Source of the DNA: Tipula vernalis
Taxonomy: Eukaryota; Arthropoda; Insecta; Diptera; Tipulidae
Assembly: GCA_958295665.1 (NCBI GenBank)
Contig: OY282559.1
Location: 129,183,605 to 129,247,604 of the forward strand
Length of the DNA: 64,000 bases
Reading direction: 5' to 3'
Under the pieces are notes generated by a model. It worked only from the letters and a program-made list of their open reading frames with translations. It had not been told where the DNA came from and made no database searches. Positions 30,419-43,000 of this stretch are shown here, in pieces. The first letter of the stretch is position 1, and each line of letters starts with the position of its first letter. Both the position numbers and the translations under genes were made by a program.

Positions 30419-33097
30419 ATGAGCAGATCACTAAGAATTGTCACCTGGAACGCGAACGGATTAGAGCAACATGTTCCAGAGCTAGAAATTTTTCTAAATT
30501 TAGAAAAAATAGATATCTGCCTTATATCGGAGAGCCATTTGACAAAAACATCATTTATTAAAATACGTGATTATGAATGTTACCATGCTGTTCACCCAGG
30601 AGGAAAACCCAGAGGAGGATCAACAGTAATAGTGAAAAAGAATCTCAAACACTATGAAGAACCTAGTATAGAAGAGGAAAGTATGCAAGTTAAAACCATA
30701 AAAGTTGAAACTAACAATAATAATGAATACAGTATTTCCTCTATCTACTGCCCTCCACGCTATAATCTAAACAAAGAAGATTATAATAGACTCTTTAGAT
30801 CACTAGGATCCAATTTTATTATTGGTGGTGACTTTATTGCAAAAAACACCTATTGGGGATCAAGACTTACAACCCATAAAGGAAAAGAGCTATTCGAAGC
30901 CGGACGAATAAATAACTGCGAGTTCCACTCTGGAGGTAAACCAACATACTGGCCTGCTGATATAAATAAAATACCAGATCTCATTGACTTTTATGTAACG
31001 AAAGGGATCTTCGAGGATTACATGTACATCGAAAACAGCGAAGGGATATATTCCGATCATACACCTGTTATCATGACACTCAGCACAATGATAATTAATA
31101 AGGATAACCTGCCTAAATTAACAAATAATAGAACTAACTGGGACCTATTCCAAGAACTAATTGAAATGCAAACAAATCTACGAGTGCCGATTAAAACACC
31201 GGTACAGTTGGAAGACGAACTAGAGGTATTTAACAGTACTATTCAACAAGCAGCATGGGAAAGTTCTCCTGCTAGTCACACCGAATCCCGTAGGAATCAA
31301 AATTATCCTATTGAGGTCAGGGAGTTAGTTAGAGAGAAACGGAAGGCAAGAAAAACCTGGCAAAGGACACGCGCCCCGGAAAACAAAAAAATCCTCAATT
31401 TTCTATGCAATAAACTAAAACAACTTATAAAAGAAATTAAGAATGAAACTATCAACAAGTACTTAAATGGTCTCACCGAACATAAAGATACTGATTACTC
31501 TCTTTGGAAAGCAACAAAGGGATTAAAAAGAACTAAAATGCATGTGCCACCTATTAAAAATGGGGAAGGAACCTGGGCCAAAAGTGACAAGCAAAAAGCT
31601 ATTTTATTTGCAGCTCACTTGGAAGACACCTTTAAACCGCTACCTAGGCAAACAGCAGATGAAAACATAATAACAATTAGCAAAATTGATGAATATAATA
31701 TTCGATGTGTAACATTACAGGAATTAAAAAATGAGATCAAGTGTAATTTGAACGCAAAAAAAGCTCCAGGATATGATTTAATTACTGGACAAGTCGTAAA
31801 AGCCATCCCCGAGAAGGGACTACGAAAATTGGTTCAAATTATCAATGCTGTCTTCAGACTAAAATATGTCCCACGGCAATGGAAGGTTGCTGAAGTAATT
31901 ATGATCCCCAAACCAGGCAAACCAGCGAACGATAAAAAGTCATACAGACCGATTTCACTACTTCCTGTAATTTCAAAATTATTTGAAAAATTACTGCTCA
32001 AGAGACTCAAGCCAATAATAGAAGAGAGAAATTTGATTCCACCACACCAATTTGGATTTAGAGAAAATCACTCTACGATAGAACAAGTTCACAGAATAAC
32101 GGATATAATCGAAGACTCACTTGAGAATAAGAAGATATGCTCCAGCATCTTCTTAGATGTAGCACAAGCTTTCGACAAAGTTTGGCACCAAGGACTTGAA
32201 TTTAAATTGCATCGAGATCTACCTAAGCAATTCTATCAAATTCTTAAATCTTATATCGCAGACCGACATTTCCGTGTAAAATATAACCAAGAGTACTCTG
32301 AACTAAAGAGAATATCAGCAGGCATACCACAGGGTAGCGTACTGGGTCCTATATTGTACATCCTGTACACCAGAGATATGCCAAATACAGAAGGTGCCAC
32401 CATAGCAACATTTGCAGACGATACAGCTATTCTGGCGACTGGAAAGTGTATATCAGAAGCAACGACCAAACTTCAAAAAGCAACCGACACAGTGAGTAGT
32501 TGGACAAAGAAATGGCGCATTAGCCTAAACGAAGCAAAGTCGGTTCACGTAAACTTCACGAACCAGAAAGTTAACTGGATTCCAGTGAAACTTAATTCAA
32601 GGCCGGTTCCAAATGCAAATACAGCCAAATACCTCGGCATGACTCTCGATTGCAAGCTTAGATGGAAAGAGCATGTTAAAAAGAAAAAAGAAGAATTGAA
32701 CATTAAATATAGAAAAATGTATTGGCTATTAGGTAGAAACTCTGAGCTTACAATACATAACAAATTGCTATTATATCAGCAAATACTTAAACCAGTATGG
32801 ACCTACGGTATTCAACTTTGGGGTTGTACCAAGAAGACAAATGTACAAATGATTCAATGTTTTCAAAACAAAGTGCTGCGTGGCATTGTAAACGCACCAT
32901 GGTACATTAGAAATGATAACCTCCATAGGGACTTAAACATGGAATATGTAAGTGAAGAAATACAAAATTATGCGAAGAAACACATTCAGCGGATATCTCG
33001 GCACCAAAATGCAGACATACGAAGTTTGTTGGATACCACCAATGCAGTAAGAAGACTTCAAAGGCAGAAACCTTTGGAATTGGGCAGTTGTATTTAA
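30419..33097 (+). CDS. LINE ORF2, endonuclease plus reverse transcriptase, with mutated endonuclease site
   Basis: An 892-residue protein of Jockey type. The APE-like endonuclease spans about residues 1-220: 'TWNANGL' near residue 9, 'SESHL' near 38, the D-x-N box at D138, and 'SDH' at 212-214. The D-x-N box reads G-G-D-F-I-A: the Asn that should be residue 140 is Ile (codon ATT at 30836-30838), one base from AAT. In APE and L1 endonucleases both residues of this D-x-N pair are essential. The reverse transcriptase (about 440-720) has 'PISLLPVISKLFEKLL', 'GIPQGSVLGP' and FADD at 665-668. The frame is otherwise intact. If the substitution is real, this copy could be transcribed and translated but should not nick DNA. 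Confidence 0.88.
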   Translation: MSRSLRIVTWNANGLEQHVPELEIFLNLEKIDICLISESHLTKTSFIKIRDYECYHAVHPGGKPRGGSTVIVKKNLKHYEEPSIEEESMQVKTIKVETNNNNEYSISSIYCPPRYNLNKEDYNRLFRSLGSNFIIGGDFIAKNTYWGSRLTTHKGKELFEAGRINNCEFHSGGKPTYWPADINKIPDLIDFYVTKGIFEDYMYIENSEGIYSDHTPVIMTLSTMIINKDNLPKLTNNRTNWDLFQELIEMQTNLRVPIKTPVQLEDELEVFNSTIQQAAWESSPASHTESRRNQNYPIEVRELVREKRKARKTWQRTRAPENKKILNFLCNKLKQLIKEIKNETINKYLNGLTEHKDTDYSLWKATKGLKRTKMHVPPIKNGEGTWAKSDKQKAILFAAHLEDTFKPLPRQTADENIITISKIDEYNIRCVTLQELKNEIKCNLNAKKAPGYDLITGQVVKAIPEKGLRKLVQIINAVFRLKYVPRQWKVAEVIMIPKPGKPANDKKSYRPISLLPVISKLFEKLLLKRLKPIIEERNLIPPHQFGFRENHSTIEQVHRITDIIEDSLENKKICSSIFLDVAQAFDKVWHQGLEFKLHRDLPKQFYQILKSYIADRHFRVKYNQEYSELKRISAGIPQGSVLGPILYILYTRDMPNTEGATIATFADDTAILATGKCISEATTKLQKATDTVSSWTKKWRISLNEAKSVHVNFTNQKVNWIPVKLNSRPVPNANTAKYLGMTLDCKLRWKEHVKKKKEELNIKYRKMYWLLGRNSELTIHNKLLLYQQILKPVWTYGIQLWGCTKKTNVQMIQCFQNKVLRGIVNAPWYIRNDNLHRDLNMEYVSEEIQNYAKKHIQRISRHQNADIRSLLDTTNAVRRLQRQKPLELGSCI

Positions 33098-33268
33098 TTT
33101 AGATAGAGAAAACTAATTACTATGTAAATTCAAACGGGAGTAACCATTGGGCTACTGCCCGTCAAATGTGAATCTTCATTTAAGAAAGATAAATTACTAA
33201 ATGATTTGTAAATCAGTTGTAATATTAAATAAAAGAAAAAAAAAAAAAAAAAAAAAATAATTTGCTTT

Positions 33269-36200
33269 GCCTGAATGCAGTTTCGCATTGGATCTGCTGT
33301 TTTTTGCGAATGTCGATTTAGCCGTTTCTTATGATTTTCCGATTCATTAAAATTTTTCAGTTTATTTCTGCTCAAAAATTGCTCAATCCAATCTTTTCCA
33401 TTGATTAAATCAAAATTAAAGTTTGATTTCATCAATGATGTTGATTGTCGTTCTCACATTTTCAAAATATGTACAAGGAACGGTTTTTGTCTTAAAATTC
33501 CAAACACACCAAGGCGCTCCACTTTTTAAAATCACCTATTAAGTGCGTTTTTTTATTCGATATCCGGAGCTCCTATCGAGAGCCGTCATATAAAAGTTGC
33601 TCCCGTAACGCGGCTTCATATAAATAATAAATATAAATAGCGTAAATGAAAACACACTTATAGTATAACTGAATGGCTTTCGCTTCTTCTATGTTACAAT
33701 TGAATAGACTCTATTGTACAACTTTCTACCTTACTGGTACACATATATAATAAACATTTATTGACTAATATGTATTTTGTTGACCTCTTCTTGTGTGTTG
33801 AAATTTTGGAAATTTCAAAATGAACTTTGAAATAAATAAAATTCATATTCAAAAATATGAATTTACCTTGATAAATATAAATTAAAAATAGAAAAATATT
33901 ATTATAAAATTGACTTTTATGTAACTAAAAAATTGAAAAATTTAATTTTCATTTTAAAAAGTATAATTTCAAAGTGGAGATGTATGAAATGAACCTGGAA
34001 ATGCTACAAATGTGCGATATTTGAACGGTTCCCATATAAAATGTACGGTGCTCATGAGGGTGGGTATTTGTAAACTACTCGTAGGTAGAGTCATACTTAA
34101 ACGTATTTTGCACAAAAACGAAAAATTTTACTAGCGCAAGTTTTTGGTATGTTCAATAGAATTAAAGGACGTAAAATTAAAAAAAAAAAAAAAATTGGAC
34201 GATCATTGAGAAAATTCAAAAATAAAATTTTGGCGGGAAATTTGAAAATGAAAAAATTAAAGAACTTACCATTTTTATATTTTTTTATTAATCCGTATTA
34301 ACTTACCTTTAAAACGAGCCCTATATCATAAATATCGGATATTTATTTTTCCTTTTATAGCCATAAACACACCATCATGTTCATCATTTTTCTCAAAAGG
34401 TGTCAACCTGTATATTAAATAACAACAACAACAAAAAAATCACGTTCTACAAAATTTTTCTTTTAATCAAGACTACAAATTCAAAACATAAAAATGATAA
34501 AATTAAAACATGACTTCCAAAAATTTGTGATTTGACGTATTTTTCACCATATATAGATTGGCTCAATAAACAAACATAAATATAATTGATATTTCAGCGT
34601 ACTAATTTGGTAATTATCGTTACTAACACTACACGAATAAAGGCGTGCGTTTTAAAATTATTGAACTGATTCTGCGCAATCGATCGTTCCCTCGATCCGA
34701 CTCTTTTATTAGATCACTTATCTTCCAAATTTTGTAAAATTCATATATTTGTTGGTTAAAGGTAAAGGAGCCCACCCAAAAATATGTGTGGCCATCATTG
34801 AAGTCAAGTTTTAAAATCAGATTTCATTTATAAAATAACGTAGAACCGAAACACGCCTGCCCTAAACGACTTTTGCGAGAAGCTGTCCTTCTTGTTACTG
34901 GGAAGTTGTCATTCTTGTTGCGTTAATCTTTGCAGAGAGGCTACTTGGTCTACTTTGAGCAGTGTAACGTTCAACTATGAATGCTTTAATCCCAACCACT
35001 TTAATTTGACCCCCTAATGATGCGGATTTTATAATACGTGAAAAGATAACAAATTCGATATATTTCGCAAACCAATATTGAAAATCACTAAAATATGATT
35101 AACAAAAATGTCATTCACATGAAATTATTTAAACCTTTGCTAATTCATAAACAAACATGATAATTAACGGTAATTAAAACGATCCTACTACATCAAAAGT
35201 AATTTATTCAAATTTAAAATTTAGTTAAACTAATTTAAGTTTATTTTTTAGTTATTAATTTAGTAAACAATTTCTCACGAAAAATTTTTTTTACATTTTT
35301 TGTTTTGTTGTTCATTATCAAAATTGAGCATATTTACATTGAATGCAAAAAATATAAAATTGATTATGTATGTTTGTAAAACGTAAATTGTGTTTGCATT
35401 TTTTTTTTTTTTTTTTTGGTTTATGAGCAATAACAATACGTAAGTTGTATGTCTATGCTTGCTTCTAGTATTGTTAACTTTTCTATTTTAAAAATGTCAA
35501 TTAATCGATTTTAACATCGGAAAGTGTTTCTAGAAGCCTTTTATTTAACAATAAATAATACATGTACTATGGGAATTCAGAATAATTCCAAAAAGGAACT
35601 TTGCATAATTATTTTGCCGGGAGTCTTTTAGGCTGCTAATGTCTTTGTATAAAAAAAGATAACATGAAAGGTCGGAGCGAGGAGAGCGGCTGCCGTTTGC
35701 AGTGATGTTGGGCCACCTCGCCGGCAATAAAATTAGCCTAGCCGAGAGCTAACCATAATACTATATATAAAAATAATCATAGAAGATTGTATGGGTGTAG
35801 TGACTGAAAAATAGTGATAAAAATGAATATTTTTAACAAAATTTCCTAAAGTAAATTATTCCCACAAAAAAGTTGAATAGGTCTACTGAGAAAGCTTCAT
35901 GTTGTTTACAACAAGAATGAAGAAGTCTTTGCAATCCGATTCACACCAAAAATCATCCCTATATAGATCGTAAGAAGGGTTAGAGGTAGCGGAAAAAAGC
36001 TGAGGCGGCATTTCGCGTCGGATCTAAAACCAATTTTCTATTGACGATTGCAAAATTTGAAATAAGCGTGAATAAAGAGCGGATGATGAATCTTATTGTC
36101 TAATTTATATTCATTATTCATTCATTATTCACTGATTATTCTCTGGTTACTCACCCATCACCCATTACTCATCATACATCGTTCTAAGAATAAACAGTGA

Positions 36201-38405
36201 GTAATAATCAGTGAAAAGTGAGTGAATAATCGGTGAACAGTCAGTGAATAATGAATCTGTAATTAGTGAATAATGTATGAATATTTTTAACAAAGTTCAT
36301 ATTGTCTATTATCCGTGCAAAAAGTTGAATATAAATCTACTGAGAAAGCCTCTTGTTTACAACAAGAAGGAAGAAGCCTTCGATCCGAATGACACCCAAA
36401 ATCATCCTTTAAGATCGTATGAAGGGTAAGAGGTAGCGGAAGAAATCTGAGGCGGCTCTTTCAATGCGAATGATGAATGGTTCTCTCATTTTCATAATAT
36501 TATTCATTGATTATTCACTCATCACCCATTACTCATCATTCATCTTTCTATGAATAATCAGTGAGTAATCATCAGTGAAAAATGAACGAATAATAGGTGA
36601 ACAGTCAGTGAATAATGAGTGAGTAATTAATGAAATATATTTGAATTTTAGTACGAGGGAATAATGAGTAAATAATGAGAGAATACTGAATGATTATCGT
36701 TTGAGTAATGAATTCACGACTACAAGCCAAATTAGACGCATGTATGGCGTATTCTACGTGAAACGGTATTGTGTGAAAACTTATGGCCGTGTGCTGAACA
36801 TAGCCTACCCACCTAAAAAATATGGAAACTATTCCTAAATAGTTAGGCACATTTTTTTTGGTATTTACTTAGATCGAAATTGGACAAAAACCTCTTGACT
36901 AGTAAAAATCGCACGGTGTTGCAGAAGGTATCGTTGGAAAGGTATTAATCTAAAATCGTCAGGAAAATGGTAGCATTGTTCACCACACTTAAAAATATTT
37001 ACCAATATGTAATGAAAAACAATTTTTTTTCTCAAAAATGTGGTCATGCGGTACAAATCTTTGTTTTGGCGCTGGTGTGCGAAATTATTTTTGTCACTTG
37101 TTGTTGCCGCAGACGCTTGAAACAAGTGTCATCTTGAATATCATAATATTCAACGTTTTTCTCGTTTAAATTGTTGTATAGGTCTTGCAGAATGCAACAA
37201 TTTTATTTCTGGCACATTAGTAATCAAATTCACCGTTACGACTCCATTGGTAAACTTACCTAGTAGGTCTTGTCTTAGCTAAAAAACTTGTTTGAATCTA
37301 TGCCAAAATAGATTATACAAAGACGTTTATTAGGGGGGCTTATTCCGGAAAGTTATTCAAATATCCGCTATATACAAGAGAGGTCGTTAAAGTCGAGTGA
37401 GTGGTAAATTGTGCCTCGTACCACAGTTGTCGTATAGACTTGAAGGGGCACTGTTTTATTGATTGAGAGTCACAAGAAAATCCTAAACTATTTCCACCAC
37501 TCCCACATATATACCCCATATTCACGACGTTGAGGTAATCACATTTTTTCCAGTCGTATATAACCTTACTGTATATCGTTGTAAATCTCTTGAAGAATGC
37601 AAATATGTATTTTATTTCCGGTATTTATTTATCAAATTCCTGATTGTAGCGTTGGTACTGCCACTTTTGGAATCGTGTACAGGAGGCACTTAAAGTGAGG
37701 TAGCCGAATAACTTGAAAACGAGCAACTTTATGAACAAATGTTTCAAAGGATGCCAGTTTGGTTTTAAGGGGTAAATATCTTGTTGTAATTTATTTTTGG
37801 TTTGATGTGCGTATTCCAATGTCATTTTATTTTTTTCTTTAAACGGAAACATATTTTTTATAATAGAACCTTATTCTGCTTGAAAAATTGAACACATTTT
37901 GTCAAAATCATTTTTCTGAGACATCAATATTGTATGATATTCAGCAAATTAGTTAGAGATTTTTGAATTGCGAACTTTTTACATTTCTACTATCAATTTT
38001 GGAGAAACATTTCTACTTTCAGAATTTCATCACACTTAGATCTGCCTAGGAATATGAACACCAGATCTATACGGTATTTAGAGCTTAATTTTGCTTTACA
38101 TCTCTGATTCTGGATCATACTAAGATCGAATATTTTGTAAAAATGGTTCGAATTACAAGTAAATAAAATAAATTGAAGCTAAATTAATTAAAATTGGAAT
38201 CAATGATCGATTCTTTAACCCCTTTAACATTAACAATCTGCTCATTTTGAAGTAGTGCTGTAAACCTATTATATGTTGTATATTAACCCTTTAATCACGC
38301 ATGATTTCCATTAACATATTTTTACATTTTATCATTTTTTATGCCTGCATCCTCCAATCGGAACGAATATTGATCATCTAAATTCTAATTATCTAATTTT
38401 TCCAG
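33269..38405. other. Intron remainder, AT-rich, with one large tandem duplication
   Basis: From the LINE to the acceptor at 38405 (atttttccag) I found no gene or RNA. Short homopolymer runs (for example T18 near 35400) and the duplication at 35813-36660 are the only structures. A fragment near 35640-35730 is unusually GC-rich for the region and may be a retroelement scrap. Confidence 0.5.
35813..36660. repeat. Diverged tandem duplication, about 460 bp, with inverted-repeat core
   Basis: The order 'gaatatttttaacaaa', 'ctactgagaaagc', 'gtttacaacaag', 'agaggtagcgga', 'tgaggcgg', then a block of TGAATAATCAGTGA-type repeats, occurs twice: from about 35822 and from about 36276. Each copy ends with CATTATTCACTGATTATTC-like and complementary GTGAATAATCAGTGA-like tracts that can form long hairpins. 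Confidence 0.7.
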
Positions 38406-38834
38406 CAAAATGGTCTTCGCGCAATATGTCCCGCCACCGTATCAATTCTCATCAATTTATTCTCAAAATGGGAATGCTGCAATGAGATTCGTCGCATTGG
38501 TCTAAACTGTTTTGTCATCATGAATATTGTGCTGCAGCGTTCAAGTCCAGAACATCGACAAATCGAACTATTGACAATCTTGCAACTGTATTTAGATTCA
38601 ATAAAACAACTATTAAAAACGGAACGATTTGTGGAACGGCAATTTGAAAGTCAATTTGAAATTGGCGAAGATGATGAGGACGGTGAATCATGCATCGATG
38701 TTAAAGCATTAGCCCTATCAATCAATAATATTGGTGAGCTGTTGTGCGAGCCAAGTAGTCATAATCATATATGTAATACTATTTATGAGGCAAATTATTT
38801 GCCAATTCTAGTCACTATTCCAAATAAAATTAAT
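38406..38834 (+). CDS. NBEAL: NBEAL-type protein, exon after the 27-kb intron
   Basis: A 143-codon exon, phase 0 at both ends (acceptor atttttccag, donor AAT|gtaagt). It opens with 'QNGLRAICPATVSIL', the counterpart of 'KNGLNLISPATTEVM' in vertebrate NBEAL1, and continues with 'SSPEHRQIELLTILQLYLDSIKQLL', the counterpart of 'NPEQRQVKLQDVLEAYFQLLQ'. This continuity with the exon ending at 11366 shows that the two belong to one gene despite 27 kb of intervening transposons. The region is part of the N-terminal helical (armadillo-like) array. A Glu/Asp-rich insert ('FEIGEDDEDGESCID') lies at about codon 80-94. Confidence 0.88.
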
Positions 38835-38909
38835 GTAAGTGGGCTGATTCCCGAGTGAAGCTTTAAAACATTTTTTTTTTTTGTTTACTAATTTACTTAA
38901 TAATTTCAG

Positions 38910-39667
38910 CAATGGCAAATAGATTTACAAAATTTAGACACAACCCTCATTAGTACGTTAACGACATTAAGTAAATCATCCGACCTAATAACAAATGTGC
39001 TGTCTCAACCGGATTTTATCACTCAACTGTTTCCGGGTATTAAACTACATGGTCGGCCGTCGCTCAAGCTAATCAAAGAATTTATAAATTTATCCTATAA
39101 CGAAGAAAAATGTACCATCACAAATGGTGAAGTAATTATCTCACTCGTCGAATGGTTGACTGAAATGAATGAGCCCGAGCAAATTTATTTGAGTTCAAGT
39201 TTATATAAAATTTTTACCACCAATCTTCTGTGCAAGACAATCGCTTGCCACCATAAAGTAATCAATTGTATTTGCGCAACAATTGAGCAGTTTAAGAAAA
39301 TTGCTCCCAAATGTTGTATCGAATTGATTCGATGCGTGGAAGAACTGGGGAAACATAATATCCATCCGATTGAATTGAAAAATTTATTTGGCCTGCTACG
39401 TGACGAGGTTAAATTTGAGTATCGTAAGCCGCTGTTGATCGCGATCAGCAATATATCTCATCACAATCTAACAATAGGACCAATCTGTAAAGAGTATTTG
39501 GATGTGCAGCGTGAGATGGACGGTATTACGGTGCCTGAGATACGAAAATGGATTACGTCTGGATCACATGGTTTTATTTTTCATGTTTGGTTGCGATTGG
39601 ACCAGCTATCGGATGTCGATCAGAATGGTGAGGCGGAGAGTCATAATTATCGGCGGCAGCTTTTTAA
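38910..39667 (+). CDS. NBEAL: NBEAL-type protein, exon leading into the ConA-like domain
   Basis: It starts after an acceptor (taatttcag) at 38909, phase 0, and ends two bases into a codon at the donor AA|gtaagt (39668). The encoded segment includes 'GIKLHGRPSLKLIKEFINLSYNEE' (vertebrate 'QPPLELLKELMNMAVEGD') and 'MDGITVPEIRKWITSGSHGFIFHVWLRLDQ' (vertebrate '[27 protein letters not shown]'). The latter opens the concanavalin-A/laminin-G-like domain. The intron before it is only 75 bp, in contrast to the 27-kb intron upstream. Confidence 0.9.
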
Positions 39668-39738
39668 GTAAGTTACTTGGAAATTTTAACGTTGAGTCAA
39701 ATTCTAAAAGACTAAATTTCTATTCATTTTTATTTTAG

Positions 39739-39991
39739 CTTACGCACTGTCAATGGGACTGGATATGAATTTTTCGTACAAAAAAACGGAAATATAGTCG
39801 TTGGAATTTCCACAAAAAAGGAATATTTGACGGCCACCGTACATTCCACCGTGCTGCTAGATGGTAAATGGCACTCGCTAACGGTTAGTGTGACTCCACC
39901 GAAGCGACCTTTCAGCTACAATCAAGTGAATATTTTTATTGATTCTGCCCAAAAGTTGGGCGTCACTATTAAATTTCAAGCATTCACAGAG
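39739..39991 (+). CDS. NBEAL: NBEAL-type protein, ConA-like domain exon
   Basis: This 253-bp exon completes the split codon from 39667 and ends in phase 0 (GAG|gtaagc). It encodes the beta-sandwich strands 'GYEFFVQKNGNIVVGISTKKEYLTATV' and 'LLDGKWHSLTVSVTPPKRPFSYNQVNIFID', matching the '[29 protein letters not shown]' and '[26 protein letters not shown]' pattern of NBEAL2. The 71-bp intron before it and the 61-bp intron after it are typical of insects. Confidence 0.9.
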
Positions 39992-40052
39992 GTAAGCCAT
40001 GTCGGTAGCCCACTTTTATATATTTGATTATAAAATTATTTTTATTTTCCAG

Positions 40053-43000
40053 CCCTTTTACTATTGCACTATTGGTACACTATTCCAACCGGTTCGACGT
40101 ACCTCAGTCTCATCAAAATCATCACATGATGAAATTGATCAACCACCAACTCACTCACCGAATCGTGGTATGTTTCCTAGTCTTCTGGATAAAACATTCC
40201 TTCCCAGTTTGGTGTCACAAGTTCCAAGCTACTTAAGTCTTCCAATGCGGAACACATCATCGATGGACCCGAATGTTAAAGCTTATCCGGCTGGGATGCA
40301 GGATAGTGTGTTCGGTGAGCCATGCTGTCTAAAAGGACAAATTGGTTTAGTGGTATTGACCGAGCCAAGCATAAATATTAAGTCACTTTTTGATGCTGGT
40401 TCGAATTTATCAGCAATTTTAGCGAATGATTACGAGCAGAGTGACCTGGGATCACGATTCATATTTTGTTTTTCTTCGAACGGATGTCACGATGGATATT
40501 GTGTTGATTTGGCGCCCGGGAATAAATATAACGGATATTACTCGGCCAACCACAGTAAAACTGTAGCAATTCAGGAATCGATTAATAGCATAGGCGGTAC
40601 CAGCTCACTTCTACCTCTTCTCGAATACATTGTGTACCACGAGGGCAAAGAAATGTTCATCATGCCAGAACCACAAATTATTCGTAAGGACAGCCTATCA
40701 CCGGTGGGTGACGATCTAGTCGATTGGGAACTTTTACCACCATCTGCATTCACAGAATGGAAATTAAGTCAAAATCCTGTTTCATGTTTTATGTGCCTCT
40801 TGCGAAATTTTATCTCTGGGAACGACATAAATCAAGAGAATCTTCTAAAAAATGATGCGGTCGCGATAATTGGGTCGCTTCTAGTCCAATGCAATACGAA
40901 TTTAATCGATGTCAATGTCCTGATGGCCATTCAACTGCTCGTCGAATCAATTCAAAACCAAATGCCAATCGGAAATCTCGAGCTACTCGACAATTTCTAT
41001 ACGAATATAATTTTTGATTTTAACATTTGGTCACGAACTCAGTTCCAAATCACGATCGGACACATCCAATATATTTGTACGCTAATTAAAGATGATCGAA
41101 AATATTTTCGGAAGAAACATGGTATTCAGTTTTTTCTCGATATCATCAGACAGTATTATGCTAAGCCGGAGAATTTATCGGGTGACGATGCAAAAACTAT
41201 TCGTGTATCTCTTCTCGGTATTATCAAGTATTATATACAAAAGGAGTTGAATATTAAGGAAGTGACAGCCATTTTGTCGTTTATTGCTTCGGTCAAAACA
41301 GAAATTCTGGTGATTGAAATACTCGAGATGCTGACGAGCCACATGGATAACAAATCGTGTAAGGATCAGATATTTTTACTGATGCATGAACCTAAAACAG
41401 CAGATTTGCTGTTTGCGCTGCTAGTCGATAAGAATTGTGATGTGGAGCTACATAAATCATTGTTGAATTTTATAAACTGCTTGCTGAATACGAAGCGGGT
41501 ATCCAATCGGCATAAATCGTCTTTGAGGTTGTATGACTCGTCGCTTGAAAATCACAGTATTTATCCGGGACTCTTTTCATACATGTTACCGCTAACCACA
41601 GATCCCACTATAATCCTAATGTTACTCGATCAAACATTGTCGTGCGATTCAGAGGTCGGATATAGTGGGACACTCTACTTAATCCATCATATGAGTCTCG
41701 CCGATATCACGCTTAAATTAGAAGTTTCTCGCCGGCTACTAACTACAACATTCACTAAACTGAATTCACCGAGTACTTTGGCCAAAATAATTGGATGGCA
41801 GGAATCAATTGCTCGCCTTCTAATTAAATCGACAATCGAAAATTCAGCTTGCGAGGATAAAGATCCAAACTCCGGCATGGAAAATAATGACCTTACATTT
41901 CCAGGAGACAGTCATGATGGTTCCCATGATTTGATGACTTTCGACGAGAAATCAATGGAGCTTAATTACCAAAACCTCAAAGACAGTGGCCTAATATTGA
42001 CCGAACGAATTCAGGCGAGTGTAAATGAGGCGGCTAACGTTATTGAAAGTGAGATCAAAGAGATTGCAGATACGGTATCGGAAAAGGTGGTGGACAATTT
42101 TACCTCGGTGTATTCGGTAATACGCCAGAAAACGCACGATATACATGACACATTGGAAAGTTTAGCAATGGGTGGTCATAGTATAGATGTTGCAGATGAT
42201 AATACCTCAGTAAAAATTACGCGAACTCGTACCTCGTCCGTATCGAGTGGTGATGAACAAAGCTCATCCTATTCATATCCACAAACTCCATCGAACAAGG
42301 ATTTCGGTAGTTTAACACCGGAATTTCATGATCGTACACTACAATTCCAGTATTCGGATTCGGCTGTCGATAAAGAAGAACAACTCGTGTATTTAGTCAC
42401 AAATATACTATTTACGGTGTTATGGCGTGGTGTTGAAAATAGTGCAGGCGATAATTGGAGGGAGCGTGGCCAAGTAATGGCATGCATAAATTTACTTGGT
42501 TTGAACAATGAGCTTTACTGTTCTCATCTAACACTTCGTCTACGATTATTAGAAATGGGTGTGCAAGCATCTCTAATCGATCTCAGTGAAACGGGGCCAC
42601 AAAATTTACAGCATCAGCAGAATGCAGCTCAATTATTACGAATGGTTTATGATCTCGCGGTACTCGATCCAAATGAGGATGATTCGAAAAAATGTTCGAC
42701 CAAGTTACTGGATGGTGTGCTTGCAATTTTAGATGCGCTTATGGTGTTTCAAAATACGAGTACCGATGATTGGCAGGAAATGACACGATTATGTATGGGA
42801 CTATTATTGAAATGTTCGCATAATTCGGATCCCGATATAGTAGCGATGGCCACCGCTAAATTGCATGGCATTCTACAAAATCGAAATAATCAGGAACCTC
42901 AAGAAATTGGATATTTGATCTATTCGATCAGTAAGGCGCTAGAGAATGCAATAGAAGTGGGAAATTCAGAGCAGTATTCGTTTTTGATGCCGGTATTGAA

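Larger units (their letters stand above)
28740..33268 (+). mobile_element. Full-length Jockey-type LINE with target duplication
   Basis: ATAATTTGCTTT occurs at 28740-28751 and again at 33257-33268, directly after the A-tail. The element body (28752-33256) has a 118-bp 5' UTR starting CCGAGATACGGCGG, ORF1 (28870-30417), ORF2 (30419-33097), a short 3' UTR with AATAAA-like signals near 33228, and a run of more than 20 A. Both frames are uninterrupted. It lies in sense orientation in the NBEAL intron. Confidence 0.92.
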
